Below, in pieces: positions 1 to 8,924 of a stretch of 43,793 nucleotides of DNA. Each line of letters opens with the position of its first letter. The first letter of the stretch is position 1. A program made the translations under genes and the position numbers. This stretch comes from GCA-003244245 sp036279835 (GTDB lineage Bacteria; Actinomycetota; Actinomycetes; Mycobacteriales; Pseudonocardiaceae), in assembly GCA_036279835.1 (NCBI GenBank), contig DASUII010000085.1, positions 1 to 43,793 of the forward strand, read 5' to 3'. The notes under the pieces are model-generated. The model worked only from the letters and a program-made list of their open reading frames with translations, was not told the origin of the DNA and did not search any database.

Positions 1-119
1 ATCTCCATTGGTTCCGAGTGGGAGTTGATGATCGTCGACACCTGCCAGTGCCGTTGCACGATCTTGTGGGTCCACATCGTCAGTCTGCGCCCGCCCAACG
101 GGATGTGTTCGAGTCGCAC
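1..119 (-). CDS. Possible start of a further gene, or shifted C-terminus of the ATP-grasp protein (partial)
   Basis: A minus-strand frame opens with GTG at 119 and runs off the left edge. It begins V-R-L-E-H-I-P-L-G-G and later contains MWTHKIVQRHW. About 84% of its third codon positions are G or C, against about 37% for the ATP-grasp frame over the same bases, so this frame looks like the real coding frame here. Either a new gene overlaps the end of the ATP-grasp gene, or the ATP-grasp protein continues here after a frameshift. I do not recognise the family. Confidence 0.4.
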   Translation of the reverse strand, partial: MRLEHIPLGGRRLTMWTHKIVQRHWQVSTIINSHSEPME

Positions 120-1428
120 TGGAGAACCGCGCGCCCCAAGACAACCAGCCGCCGAGGCGGGTGATGAAGGATGGCTTAGGGCGTCTCCGCTCGATGATCA
201 GTGCCGCCCGGAGGATCTTGTTGGCGACCTTGGCCGTCTCGAGTACAAGTGGGAGCGGATCGCGGTCTGAGAAGAACGCGCCGGTGGGTGTCCGCCTGGT
301 CCGCAACGCGGCAAGGAGCGTGTGGCCATCGAGGCGGCGGCGGCGTGCCGCGACGAGCACCGACCGCGGAAAGGCGGTCTCATGAATCCAGATCGCCTCC
401 CGGCTGGGTCGGCTTGCTGGCGCTGGCAGCCTGAGCGCGTCGCGATACGCCATATCCACCAGGTTCACCCCGGCGGCGGCGGCGAGTGCGGTCTGCAGAT
501 CCGGTCGGCCCACGGTCGGTTCGGTAATGAGCATCCGCCCATCTCGAGTGCTGCGCCGAACCTCGAGCGAGCCGAAGCCGACGTGGCCAGCAGTGTCGAG
601 CAGCCGCCGGGTCAGCTTGTGCAACTCCGCGTCCTGATGGGTTATGGCAAGGGCAGTGCTGCCCGTGTCGACGCGCCACTGGGTGATTTTTCGCCCGCCC
701 TGCGCCGCTAACTCTTCCCCGTTGCGGTTGCGGTAAGTCAGGCAGAAATAGACGTCGCTGTCGCGGCCCGGAATCCACTCCTGGACGACGAAGCGGTCAG
801 CGGCATCGAACGGGGTGAACGGAAGGTGTTTAAAATCGTCGACGGTCTCGAATCGGTAGGCCGTGCCATACTTACTGTAGTCCTGCCATTGTGGTGTCCG
901 CTCGACCGGCTTGAACACCACAGGAAAGATCATCTCGCGCAGGGCTGCGCGCAACTGGCCAGGGTTGTGAACAATCGCTGTGTGGGGAACCGGGAAGTCG
1001 TTATCTAGGGCCCATTCATGGAAAACCGACTTGTCCAGCAATCGATCAACGGTCGGCAGGTCCGGCAGCACGAAGTGGAACTGCGTGGCCAGGTCGCCAG
1101 CGTGCTCGGCGACGATGCGCACCACCGTGTCATCGGCGGGGAACAGCACCATCGGGCCGTACCGCGCGTGAGCCGCATGCAGGGTCGCTAGCCATGCTTC
1201 CGTCGTCGGTGCGCTGACCTGCAAGACGCTGTGCCATAGCTTCGAGCGGCAGGTTGGCGCCGTCGGGGTGAGGGAGGCACCGACGATGGGCACTCCCGTA
1301 CCGCGCAGGCCCCGAGCAATGGCCAGTCCGATGGCGGTGCCGGCACCTGCGATCAGCCCCGGCGGCAGCAACGGGTGCAGACGCCCTGTGGTGCCTCGGT
1401 CGACATCAGTACCCTTCTCCGTGAACAA
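1..1428 (-). CDS. ATP-grasp domain carboxylate-amine ligase-like protein, probably frameshifted at its start
   Basis: A continuous minus-strand frame encodes an ATP-grasp protein that probably joins a carboxylate to an amine through an acyl phosphate. The N-terminal pre-ATP-grasp fold reads GLIAGAGTAIGLAIARGLRG. Later come the ATP-binding strands VVFKPVERTP and FVVQEWIPGRDSDVYFCL and a region ending RMLITEPTVGRPDLQ. The best ribosome site and ATG (about 1404-1406, encoding MSTEAPQGV) lie in another frame that stops after 17 codons. The in-frame alternative is a TTG at 1426-1428. A one-base deletion near 1382 would join the good start to the body. It shares its strand with the GNAT gene at 1819-2907, and both lie near the MurJ gene, which suggests cell-surface or peptide modification. 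Substrate unknown. Confidence 0.7.
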   Translation of the reverse strand, partial: MFTEKGTDVDRGTTGRLHPLLPPGLIAGAGTAIGLAIARGLRGTGVPIVGASLTPTAPTCRSKLWHSVLQVSAPTTEAWLATLHAAHARYGPMVLFPADDTVVRIVAEHAGDLATQFHFVLPDLPTVDRLLDKSVFHEWALDNDFPVPHTAIVHNPGQLRAALREMIFPVVFKPVERTPQWQDYSKYGTAYRFETVDDFKHLPFTPFDAADRFVVQEWIPGRDSDVYFCLTYRNRNGEELAAQGGRKITQWRVDTGSTALAITHQDAELHKLTRRLLDTAGHVGFGSLEVRRSTRDGRMLITEPTVGRPDLQTALAAAAGVNLVDMAYRDALRLPAPASRPSREAIWIHETAFPRSVLVAARRRRLDGHTLLAALRTRRTPTGAFFSDRDPLPLVLETAKVANKILRAALIIERRRPKPSFITRLGGWLSWGARFSSATRTHPVGRAQTDDVDPQDRATALAGVDDHQLPLGTNGD

Positions 1429-1818
1429 TCGGGATCCCCCCTATACGCGGAACCGCCGCTGTAGCCTCCCTAGCCTTGGCGGTTGACCACGTCCCTGTCG
1501 CCCTACGAGTGGTCCCGGAGGGTCCACTCCACGGATCCCCGGGGATCCTGTACTGATTGTTATCGTCACTTCGCCGAGAGTGTTACACGAGTAACCGATC
1601 GTGTGCTCAACGTCATCCCCCTTGAGTACATAGCGCTACCGTGCCGGGTCGGGTCAGGTCGATCCATGTGGCTCGCCTAGTCGGTGAACGTCGCCCGTCC
1701 CGGGAGGATGGTGCCTTGCTTGGGACGGTGGTCTGGCGGAGCGTCGGCCGTGCCGGTGTAGGTGATCGCCTGCAGGCGCTGCAGCCACCGCGATTGACGG
1801 CCGTGCCGCCTAAGCCCT
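1429..1818. other. Intergenic region with two short palindromes
   Basis: No convincing gene is seen. Two perfect palindromic sites stand out: a 16-base GGATCCCCGGGGATCC at 1533-1548, and GTTAC-ACGA-GTAAC at 1582-1595. The second has the size and form of a TetR- or MarR-type operator upstream of the ATP-grasp gene. Neither function is shown. Confidence 0.4.
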
Positions 1819-2907
1819 CTAACGAGAGATCTCGGCCTTTGGCATACGTAGCATGCGCTTGGCAAATACTCGAGCTCGGCGGTCGAGCACCGTCACAGGG
1901 ATATTCTCAAATCGATACTCGAGGAAAGTTGTGGGCTGGGCCCCGAACTTGGACTTGAAGCGCCCGAGATTCTGAGAAGCTGATCGCTGCATGTCGTACT
2001 GCAGACATCCACTCTGGCACGCGGTTTCAATCGCGACTCGATGAAGCAACTCGTTCGCGCCCGTTCCTGCCGCACGCTCTATGTCCATCGCACCGCGCCA
2101 GTAGGTTGCCACGACGCCGTGCGTCAGAACAATCGTCCCAGCCAACGGCTTTCCGTCAAGCCAGGCGATATGCACCTCGCATGACTCACCCAGAAGGTCC
2201 GCTACGATCTGGAACTTGCGAAATGGTTCACGCCTCGCCGCAAGTAAGCGAGCAATGACCAGCGGGTGGCGCCGATCTTTAGCCCAGCGGTCGACTGACA
2301 TACGATAAAGAGCATCAAACACCGGCAGTAGCCGCCCAGTTGTGTCGGACTCTACCGTAATCCCTAAACGCTCGGCTTTTCGGGTCGCGGTGCGCACCGC
2401 ACCGGCGAAGTGCTTTTTCCAAACGTTTTCGAATCCACCGGAAAGATCCACGACGTGCGTCGTGCGAGATTCCCTGATAACATCTGGGGGGACAAGCGCT
2501 TCCCATAACTGGGCGTCAGCCATCCGAGGCACCGGGACGCTGGTCCTCAGTCCGTTGTAGGCTTGCAAGTCCTTAATAATTTGGCTGACGTCGTTGGAAG
2601 TAATACGACCCTCAGTGGCGAGCAAACCGCAGAAGCCCCAGGGGCCGGGCCAGGAGGATTGGGCTTGTAGTTGCCTCGGGAGCCTACGGCCTCGCACAAG
2701 TGGCAAAACAATAAGACGCCCGTCAGACGATTCGTATGACCGCGTAACGTCTTCAAGGCCTTCGGAACGGCAGATACAGTCGGACCAGATCGGTGTCTGC
2801 AGCATATTTACATTAGCATCCGTGCGTACGACAGCCTCCCATCTTTCCCTGCTTTCAGCCCCTATCGCAACAAGTTGAATATTTCCGGTCAGCTCACCAG
2901 CCACCAT
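1819..2907 (-). CDS. GNAT/FemAB-like acyltransferase (Acetyltransf_6 type)
   Basis: The 362-residue protein has the two-lobed layout of FemAB/BioF2-like acyltransferases. An N-terminal lobe contains the typical QTPIWSD motif near residue 38. A helical segment WKKHFAGAVRTATRKAERLG follows near residue 165. The C-terminal GNAT lobe has AWLDGKPLAGTIVLTHG near residue 249, then GANELLHRVAIETACQSGC and SASQNLGRFKSKFGAQP. The last motif is characteristic of enzymes that transfer an amino-acyl or acyl group to cell-wall or polysaccharide substrates. It probably acts with the ATP-grasp protein downstream on the same strand. The ATG follows GGAGGAGCCG. Codon use is less GC-rich than in the neighbours, which suggests transfer. 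Confidence 0.8.
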   Translation of the reverse strand: MVAGELTGNIQLVAIGAESRERWEAVVRTDANVNMLQTPIWSDCICRSEGLEDVTRSYESSDGRLIVLPLVRGRRLPRQLQAQSSWPGPWGFCGLLATEGRITSNDVSQIIKDLQAYNGLRTSVPVPRMADAQLWEALVPPDVIRESRTTHVVDLSGGFENVWKKHFAGAVRTATRKAERLGITVESDTTGRLLPVFDALYRMSVDRWAKDRRHPLVIARLLAARREPFRKFQIVADLLGESCEVHIAWLDGKPLAGTIVLTHGVVATYWRGAMDIERAAGTGANELLHRVAIETACQSGCLQYDMQRSASQNLGRFKSKFGAQPTTFLEYRFENIPVTVLDRRARVFAKRMLRMPKAEISR

Positions 2908-3108
2908 CGGCTCCTCCTCGACTGGACCCTACCGCGACCTCGGAAATTCTCAGGCAGCTGGGCTCGGCGGGTTGGCGTCCGAAGTGCGAGACCGATGCGG
3001 TAGCGCCGACGGTCGTCGGGCAGGCCCTCGTCGGCCAGGCCGGAGGCGAAACGCTCGAACAGTCGCGGACCGCGTACCGGAGTCAGACTCAGGGCTAATG
3101 TTCGCGCT

Positions 3109-4884
3109 ATGAGCGAAGGCGGCTCGGCGCGCTCGCGCCGTCACCGTGGCGAGGTGAGCTTCGACGCCTTAGAAGGAGGGCAGGTCGACGGCGAGCGCCG
3201 CGCATTCGTTGAGGGCTATGCCCCGTCCGAAAGCGAGGAGGCCCGCTCCGGGGCGCTTGCCGGCGGGTCCGCCGATGTGGCGCGGGTGTCCGGCACCGCG
3301 GGCCGCACGATCACGGTGGCCGCCTGGACGCTGATCAGCCGGATCACGGGGCTGCTGAGGGTGGTCGTTATCGGCGCCGTCCTGGGCCCAACCTTCTTCG
3401 CCAATGCGTTCCTGTCCGCGAACACCGTGCCGAACCTGCTCTTCGCAGCGATGGCCGGGCCGGTCCTGGCGCTGGTGCTCGTACCGGCGCTCAGCCGTGC
3501 GCTCACCGAGCGCGGCGTAGCCGATTCCCGTCGGCTACTCGGCAGGGTCACGGGTTATCTGTTGTTCTGGGCGTCGATCCTGGCCGGCGCCATCGCGGTG
3601 GCGTCACCGCTGGTAGCGCTGGCGGTCACCGCAGGCATTCCGGACGGTGCCACTCGCTGGCGGGCATGGCAGCTGACCATCCTGATCGTGCTGTTCGTGG
3701 CACCGCAGGTGCTCTGCTACACCCTGGCCTCGGTCGGGGCCGCCGTGCAACAAACCAAGGGTCGGTTCGGGTTGGCCTCTGCGGCACCCGCGGTGGAGAA
3801 CCTGGGCATGATCATCGTGATGGGTGTGGTCGCGCTGTGGTACCGGCCCGGGGTGGACGTACCGGACGTCTCAATCGGCATGGTGCTCGTGCTCGGCGTG
3901 GGTTCCACGCTGTCCGTGGCGGCCCACGCGGCCCTCCAGCTCTACGGGGCTTACCGGGTCGGGCTGCCGATCCGGGCGCGAGGCGGCTGGTCGACCGAGC
4001 CGGATGCTCGCGAGGTCAGCCAGCGGCTGCGCCACTCGGTGGCCGTAGCGGCCTTCCCGGTGACCTCCATGTTCGCGATGCTGGCTGTCGCGGCGACGGT
4101 GCCCGGCGGAGTTTTCGTGTTCCAGGCCGCCTTGTCGGTGTACACCGTGATCGGCGCGCTCGGCGCCAGAGCGGTGACCGTGGCCGCGCTGCCCGCGATG
4201 AGCGCGGCGGCCAGGGATGGCGTAGCCGGGCCGGTCGGCGCGGCCTGGCGGCAAGCGCTGAACTACAGCGTGATGGCCAGCCTGCCCGCCCTGTGCCTGC
4301 TGCTCGCCTTCGCCAGCCCGGTGGCGTCCACCCTGGCCAACGGTGAGCTGCACGACCCGAGAATCGTGCGATGGCTGACCGCCTGCCTCACGGTGCTCGC
4401 TGTCTCGCAGCTCGCCAACGCGGGCTACGAGGTGGCCCGACAGACACTGTTCGCTCGATTGGACACTAGCGGGCCACGCCGTGCCAGCACCGCGATGATG
4501 GCGGTCCGCATCGTAGTCGCGCTTGGTGCTCTGCTGTTGCTGGCGGACGGCAACCGGCTGGTCGGGCTGTGCTGTGCGGTGCTGCTCGGCGATGTGACGG
4601 CAGCCGTGATCGCGCTGTTCAAAGTGCGCGCCGCGATCCGCCCGGAGCGGATGGTCGACCCGCGCAGGCTGGCCGTCATTGGGGCGTCCACCTTGGCGAT
4701 GCTGCCGGCGTCCGCGCTCGGCTCATGGATGGTCGGGCACATGGCGCGGGCTCGGGTACCGCAGGTGATGACGGGCCTGCTCATGGGTTCGGTGGCGCTG
4801 GTCTGCTTCGGCCTGGTGTTCGCGGTGCTCACCGGCAAGTTGCCGACGCTCATCGCCAGTGCGCGGTCCCGGCTACCGGGTTAG
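3109..4884 (+). CDS. MurJ/MviN-family lipid flippase
   Basis: The 591-residue protein has a cytosolic N-terminal extension of about 60 residues and then some 14 hydrophobic segments. The first contains WTLISRITGLLRVVVIGAVL, followed by FFANAFLSANTVPNLLFA, both typical of MurJ/MviN (MOP superfamily) flippases. These move undecaprenyl-linked precursors across the membrane. The gene is divergent from the GNAT gene, with about 200 bp between them. MurJ-like proteins outside the main cell-wall locus often serve a secondary polysaccharide or peptide pathway, which fits the adjacent GNAT and ATP-grasp genes. The substrate is not evident. A later start is possible because the N-terminal extension is not conserved in the family. 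Confidence 0.85.
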   Translation: MSEGGSARSRRHRGEVSFDALEGGQVDGERRAFVEGYAPSESEEARSGALAGGSADVARVSGTAGRTITVAAWTLISRITGLLRVVVIGAVLGPTFFANAFLSANTVPNLLFAAMAGPVLALVLVPALSRALTERGVADSRRLLGRVTGYLLFWASILAGAIAVASPLVALAVTAGIPDGATRWRAWQLTILIVLFVAPQVLCYTLASVGAAVQQTKGRFGLASAAPAVENLGMIIVMGVVALWYRPGVDVPDVSIGMVLVLGVGSTLSVAAHAALQLYGAYRVGLPIRARGGWSTEPDAREVSQRLRHSVAVAAFPVTSMFAMLAVAATVPGGVFVFQAALSVYTVIGALGARAVTVAALPAMSAAARDGVAGPVGAAWRQALNYSVMASLPALCLLLAFASPVASTLANGELHDPRIVRWLTACLTVLAVSQLANAGYEVARQTLFARLDTSGPRRASTAMMAVRIVVALGALLLLADGNRLVGLCCAVLLGDVTAAVIALFKVRAAIRPERMVDPRRLAVIGASTLAMLPASALGSWMVGHMARARVPQVMTGLLMGSVALVCFGLVFAVLTGKLPTLIASARSRLPG

Positions 4885-4955
4885 GCTGCGGAGTTTGTCC
4901 GCGCCAGCCGCGGTGCCCTGGACGTAACAACCATGGTGTAAGGCAGGATGAAGGC

Positions 4956-5324
4956 ATGATGATCGAGGTGATGTGCCGTATCGCCTACGGCCCGCTCAGG
5001 CCTGGCGAACTGGAAGTCGCTCAAAACGACCCTCTGGTGAGCTGGTCAATCAGCACCCGTGATGTGTCGGAGGAACAGGGCTGGCGAGGCAAGGACCTGG
5101 CCGTCGAGCTTCACTTTCCCGACGACACTGTATGGACCGGTGAGGCATATCCAGTGGCGGACATGGAGCCCGACCACCAAGAGCCTGGGCAGCCGCCCGA
5201 GCAGGAGTCTCGATCGAACGTGCTACTACGCGGTATCGGCGCACTCAGCGAGGATTCGATCCCGGTGCACTCTGATGCGGTGGCCAAGCGGATCAATGCG
5301 ATGTTGGCGGCACGTCAGGACTGA
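4956..5324 (+). CDS. Small conserved hypothetical protein, 122 residues
   Basis: The gene follows the flippase by 71 bases on the same strand. The protein begins MMIEVMCRIAYGPLRPGELE, has a central acidic stretch (PDHQEPGQPPEQE) and ends VAKRINAMLAARQD. It is soluble, with no signal peptide or membrane segment. Codon use is typical of the genome. There are two consecutive ATG codons (4956 and 4959), and AAGG lies directly upstream. I do not recognise the family. Its position suggests co-transcription with the flippase but gives no function. Confidence 0.6.
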   Translation: MMIEVMCRIAYGPLRPGELEVAQNDPLVSWSISTRDVSEEQGWRGKDLAVELHFPDDTVWTGEAYPVADMEPDHQEPGQPPEQESRSNVLLRGIGALSEDSIPVHSDAVAKRINAMLAARQD

Positions 5325-5365
5325 CCTAGGGGTTCGGGCGACCCCGCTTAGCTGTCGAGTTCCAG

Positions 5366-8300
5366 CTAGCGTCCGCCGGTTGACACGCCATCCGTCAGCG
5401 CGGCCAGGTCTTGGCGCAACGCTCGCATGCCGAGCCGCTGCGCGACGCTGGTCGCGTCGGCCAGTGGGCCGTCGGCATCGGCCGAGCGGCCTCGCCGGAT
5501 TGCTAGGCGGGCCTGCTCGAACCGGGTGCGGGCGACCCATGGCGTGGCGCCCATCCGCTGGTGGAAGGCGAGCGCGTCGCCCAGGTAGCGCTCGGCCTCG
5601 TCGAAGCAACCTAGGCTGGTGGCCAGCATGCCCAGGGTGTAGGCGGTCGAGCCAAGGAACATGACCGCGCCGGCGTCGGTCGCGCCGTAGCGTGCGTACG
5701 GGGCTAGCAGCTCCGCGAGGGTCTCTATCCGGTCCACCTCACCCAGCCGCACCGATACCCACGCCATCGAGATCATGGTGTTGGTCCACTCGAAATCCCG
5801 GTGCTTACGACGCAGCCGCTCGGGCGTGAGCTGGTCCAATAGCGACCGGGCCGTCGACTCGTCACCGGCCAGCAGGTGCATCAGTGCGACGTAGGCCTGC
5901 AGGCCGGCAACCACGTCAGCGTCCGGCGGCAGCCCCGCGGCGACCGCGGCGAGCTGCGCATCCAGCTCCGGCACAGCATCCGGCTCCAGGCGCTCCATCC
6001 AGACGACAAACCGCTGGTTGCGTACGTTGTCGGCGTCCGGTTCCCCGGCACGGGTGGCGATGCGCCAGCCCTCGTCGGCCCACCGCATCGCCGCGTCGAA
6101 GTCACCGGCCAGGGCCGCGCGCATGGACCGCCGGGTGCGGATGTACCACTGGTAGCGAGGTTGGCGCAGCTGGTCCGCTAGCCCGGCGTAGGCGGCGATC
6201 TCGGCGTCGAGGGCTGCGATGTCACCAAGCGCAGTGGCCGCGGTGATTCCCCAGGCGTGCCCCGCCACCGCGAGTTCGGGATCACCGGCTTGCTCGGCGA
6301 GCCCGACGATCTCCCGGGCCGCCCCGAGGCGCTCCTCGGCGCCGCCTGGCCCCCAGATGGCGTAAGTACGGGCGTCCAGGCAGCGTCCGATCGTGCCGGG
6401 GTCACCCAGCCGGCGGGCTACCGCGACGGCTTCGGCAGACAGCGCGTCCCGCCGCGCAAGCTCGGGTCCGAAGTACAGTTCGCCGGCCAGCCGGGCGAGC
6501 AGCTGCGCTCGTAGCGCGTCGTCTCCCGCACCGATGGCGGCCAGGGCCCGCTCAAGCAGAGCGATCCGGTCCTTGTCGACCACGCCGGTCCAACCCCAGG
6601 TGAAGGTCAGGCCAAGGACGGCGCGGGCCAGCAGGTCGGTGTCACCGCTGGCCCGGGCGGCGTCGGTGGCAGCGAGGAATGCCTGCTGGGCGCAGGGATC
6701 CCCGCCCTTGGCCCGGGCCTCGCCCAACGCCAGCGCAAGCTCCCCGCGCCGGTCGTCGGCGAGCTCCAGTGCCGCCTCGCAGTGCCGGGCGGCTTCTTCG
6801 AAGCCGAGTTGAGCGGTAGCCGCAGCGGCCGCACGCAGGGCGTAGTCCACCGCCTTGTTCGCCACCGCCGGATCGTGGGCGACGCAGAAGTGGCGGGCCA
6901 GCTCGCCCACCGCGTCGGGCATGACCGCCTCGATGGCTTCACCGACCCAGCGGTGCAGCCGGGCCCGCCGGCTCGGGCCCAGCTGGTCGTAGACCGCCTG
7001 GCGGACCACGTCGTGCACGAAGCGGAACCGGCCCACCGGCTCCTCGGCCACTAGCCGCGCCAAGGTCGCCTGCTCGAGTGCGACGAGCGCCTCTGGCTCG
7101 GCCAATCCGGTGGCCCGGGCCACCACAGCCAGGTCGAAGCGCCGGCCGATCACCGAGCCGACGATGAGGCACTGCTGCGTTGCACCGGCCAACAAGGAGA
7201 GTCGCCGCCGCACCACGTCGGTCACTCCGGACGGAATCCCTGCGGCGGTGACGTCGTCGACCCCGGTCTCCTCCAGGTGGCGGATCAGCTGGCGCACGAA
7301 GAACGGGTTGCCCGCGGAGAGCCGATGCACCGCTGGCGCGAGCTCGTCCCGCTCCTCGAGCATCGCTGCCACCTCAGCCAGGTCTAGCCGCCGCAGCGGT
7401 ATCCGGGTTACCAGCTCGTCGCGGTGCAGGTCTGCGAGCAGGGCGGTGACCGGATGCTCCGCAGCGATCTCACCGTCCCGGCAGGTCGCCACCACCAGCA
7501 CGTTCTCAGCGGAGCGCACGATGTGACGCAGCAACAACAACGTGGGCCGATCCGCCCACTGCAGGTCGTCCACGACGACCACTGCCGATGTCGCGGACAG
7601 CATTGCCGCCACACCCTCGAACAACCGGAACCGCTCGGTGTCCGGATTCGCCGCAATCGGGGCCGGCAGGTCGCCTAGCTCCGGCAGTATCCGTGCCAAG
7701 TCTGGGGCCCAGATCCCGGTCATCGATCGCAGCTGCTCCGGCGGCGAACCGATGACAAGCTGCCGCAACGCCTCCAGGAACGGTTGGTACGGCGCCACCT
7801 GTTCCTCGCCACACCGTCCGAACAGGACAGTCGATCCCTCGGCGTGCAGTCCCCGTCCGAATCGGGCGGACAGCCGCGTCTTACCGATCCCCGGCTCGCC
7901 CGTGACGAGTACCAGCCGCGTGCGGCTGCCGACCAGGACTCGCAGCCGGTCCAACTCCACCTGCCGCCCGACGAATCGGCCCCGCTCCGGTCCGGCCAGT
8001 CCCGCCGGCAGCGGCGGCTGCCCCGCGCGGCCGGTTGAGCCCAGCCGCAGCGCCCGCAGATAACACTGCTGCGTCTTCGGCGACGGGTCCACGCCGAGTT
8101 CCTGAGCCAGCACGTCGCGGCATCGTTGGTAGGCACGCAATGCCTCGGCCCGGTTGCCCGCGGCCAAGTGCGCGTCGATGAGCAGCTGGTAGACGGACTC
8201 CCGGAACGGCTCCAGCGCGAGCGCTTCCTCCGCGTGCCGCACTGCTGCCGCCGGCTCCGCCGCCCGGGCCAACACCTCCAGCCCGGTGATCAGCGAGCCG

Positions 8301-8761
8301 CGTAACTGCTCTCGCCGGGCGTCAAGCCACTCGCCACCGTAGCCGGGCAGCAGCGGCTGACGGGCCAGCTCGACGGCCGTCGCGGCGCTGTCGCGGGCAC
8401 CAGCGCTATCGCCCCGGGCCAGCGCCCGCTGCGCCGCATCCAGCTCGGTATCGATCTGCTCGACGTCCGCCCACACCTGCCCGGTGAACTGGTAGTAACC
8501 GGGGCCGCTGGAGATCACGGCTTCGGCCGGTAGCACCGCCCGCAGCCGGCTGACCACAGTGGACAGCAGCGGCTCCCAGCCGCGGGGCGGGTGGCGCGAC
8601 CACAGCGCCTCAGCCAGCTCGGCGCGGGAGACCGGCTGGGCCCGGTGGCAGACCAGGAAGACCAGTGCAAGCCGGCCCTGCCGACCGGGCAGCTCAGCCT
8701 CGTCCACCACCGCGTCACCGGCCGTCACCGACAGCCGGCCCAGCAGGTGCACTCGGAGCAT
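5366..8761 (-). CDS. AfsR/SARP-family transcriptional regulator with BTAD and AAA ATPase domains
   Basis: The protein has about 1131 residues counting from the canonical start MLRVHLLGRL at 8761; a start at 8770 is also possible. A winged-helix DNA-binding domain comes first, then a BTAD domain ending near LAQELGVDPSPKTQQCYLRAL. The ATPase module has Walker A TGEPGIGKT near residue 287 and Walker B VVVVDDLQWAD near residue 396. The C-terminal half is alanine- and leucine-rich helical repeats of TPR type. These are the features of large AfsR-like activators of secondary metabolism. It is divergent from the methyltransferase at 8925, so that gene is a likely target. No biosynthetic cluster is visible in the window. 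Confidence 0.9.
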   Translation of the reverse strand: MLRVHLLGRLSVTAGDAVVDEAELPGRQGRLALVFLVCHRAQPVSRAELAEALWSRHPPRGWEPLLSTVVSRLRAVLPAEAVISSGPGYYQFTGQVWADVEQIDTELDAAQRALARGDSAGARDSAATAVELARQPLLPGYGGEWLDARREQLRGSLITGLEVLARAAEPAAAVRHAEEALALEPFRESVYQLLIDAHLAAGNRAEALRAYQRCRDVLAQELGVDPSPKTQQCYLRALRLGSTGRAGQPPLPAGLAGPERGRFVGRQVELDRLRVLVGSRTRLVLVTGEPGIGKTRLSARFGRGLHAEGSTVLFGRCGEEQVAPYQPFLEALRQLVIGSPPEQLRSMTGIWAPDLARILPELGDLPAPIAANPDTERFRLFEGVAAMLSATSAVVVVDDLQWADRPTLLLLRHIVRSAENVLVVATCRDGEIAAEHPVTALLADLHRDELVTRIPLRRLDLAEVAAMLEERDELAPAVHRLSAGNPFFVRQLIRHLEETGVDDVTAAGIPSGVTDVVRRRLSLLAGATQQCLIVGSVIGRRFDLAVVARATGLAEPEALVALEQATLARLVAEEPVGRFRFVHDVVRQAVYDQLGPSRRARLHRWVGEAIEAVMPDAVGELARHFCVAHDPAVANKAVDYALRAAAAATAQLGFEEAARHCEAALELADDRRGELALALGEARAKGGDPCAQQAFLAATDAARASGDTDLLARAVLGLTFTWGWTGVVDKDRIALLERALAAIGAGDDALRAQLLARLAGELYFGPELARRDALSAEAVAVARRLGDPGTIGRCLDARTYAIWGPGGAEERLGAAREIVGLAEQAGDPELAVAGHAWGITAATALGDIAALDAEIAAYAGLADQLRQPRYQWYIRTRRSMRAALAGDFDAAMRWADEGWRIATRAGEPDADNVRNQRFVVWMERLEPDAVPELDAQLAAVAAGLPPDADVVAGLQAYVALMHLLAGDESTARSLLDQLTPERLRRKHRDFEWTNTMISMAWVSVRLGEVDRIETLAELLAPYARYGATDAGAVMFLGSTAYTLGMLATSLGCFDEAERYLGDALAFHQRMGATPWVARTRFEQARLAIRRGRSADADGPLADATSVAQRLGMRALRQDLAALTDGVSTGGR

Positions 8762-8924
8762 GTCAACCATTCCGCACTGGATCGCTATGGCGATGCAAGA
8801 GCGGCTGGTGTGGTGACCCAGCGGTGGCGCGGCCGGCCGCAACGAAATGGCAGGCCACGGAAAGCGCGCCGCAATACCCGGTTCCTAGCGTCGCTGGCAC
8901 CACAACTCGAGGAAGGTGCATGAC

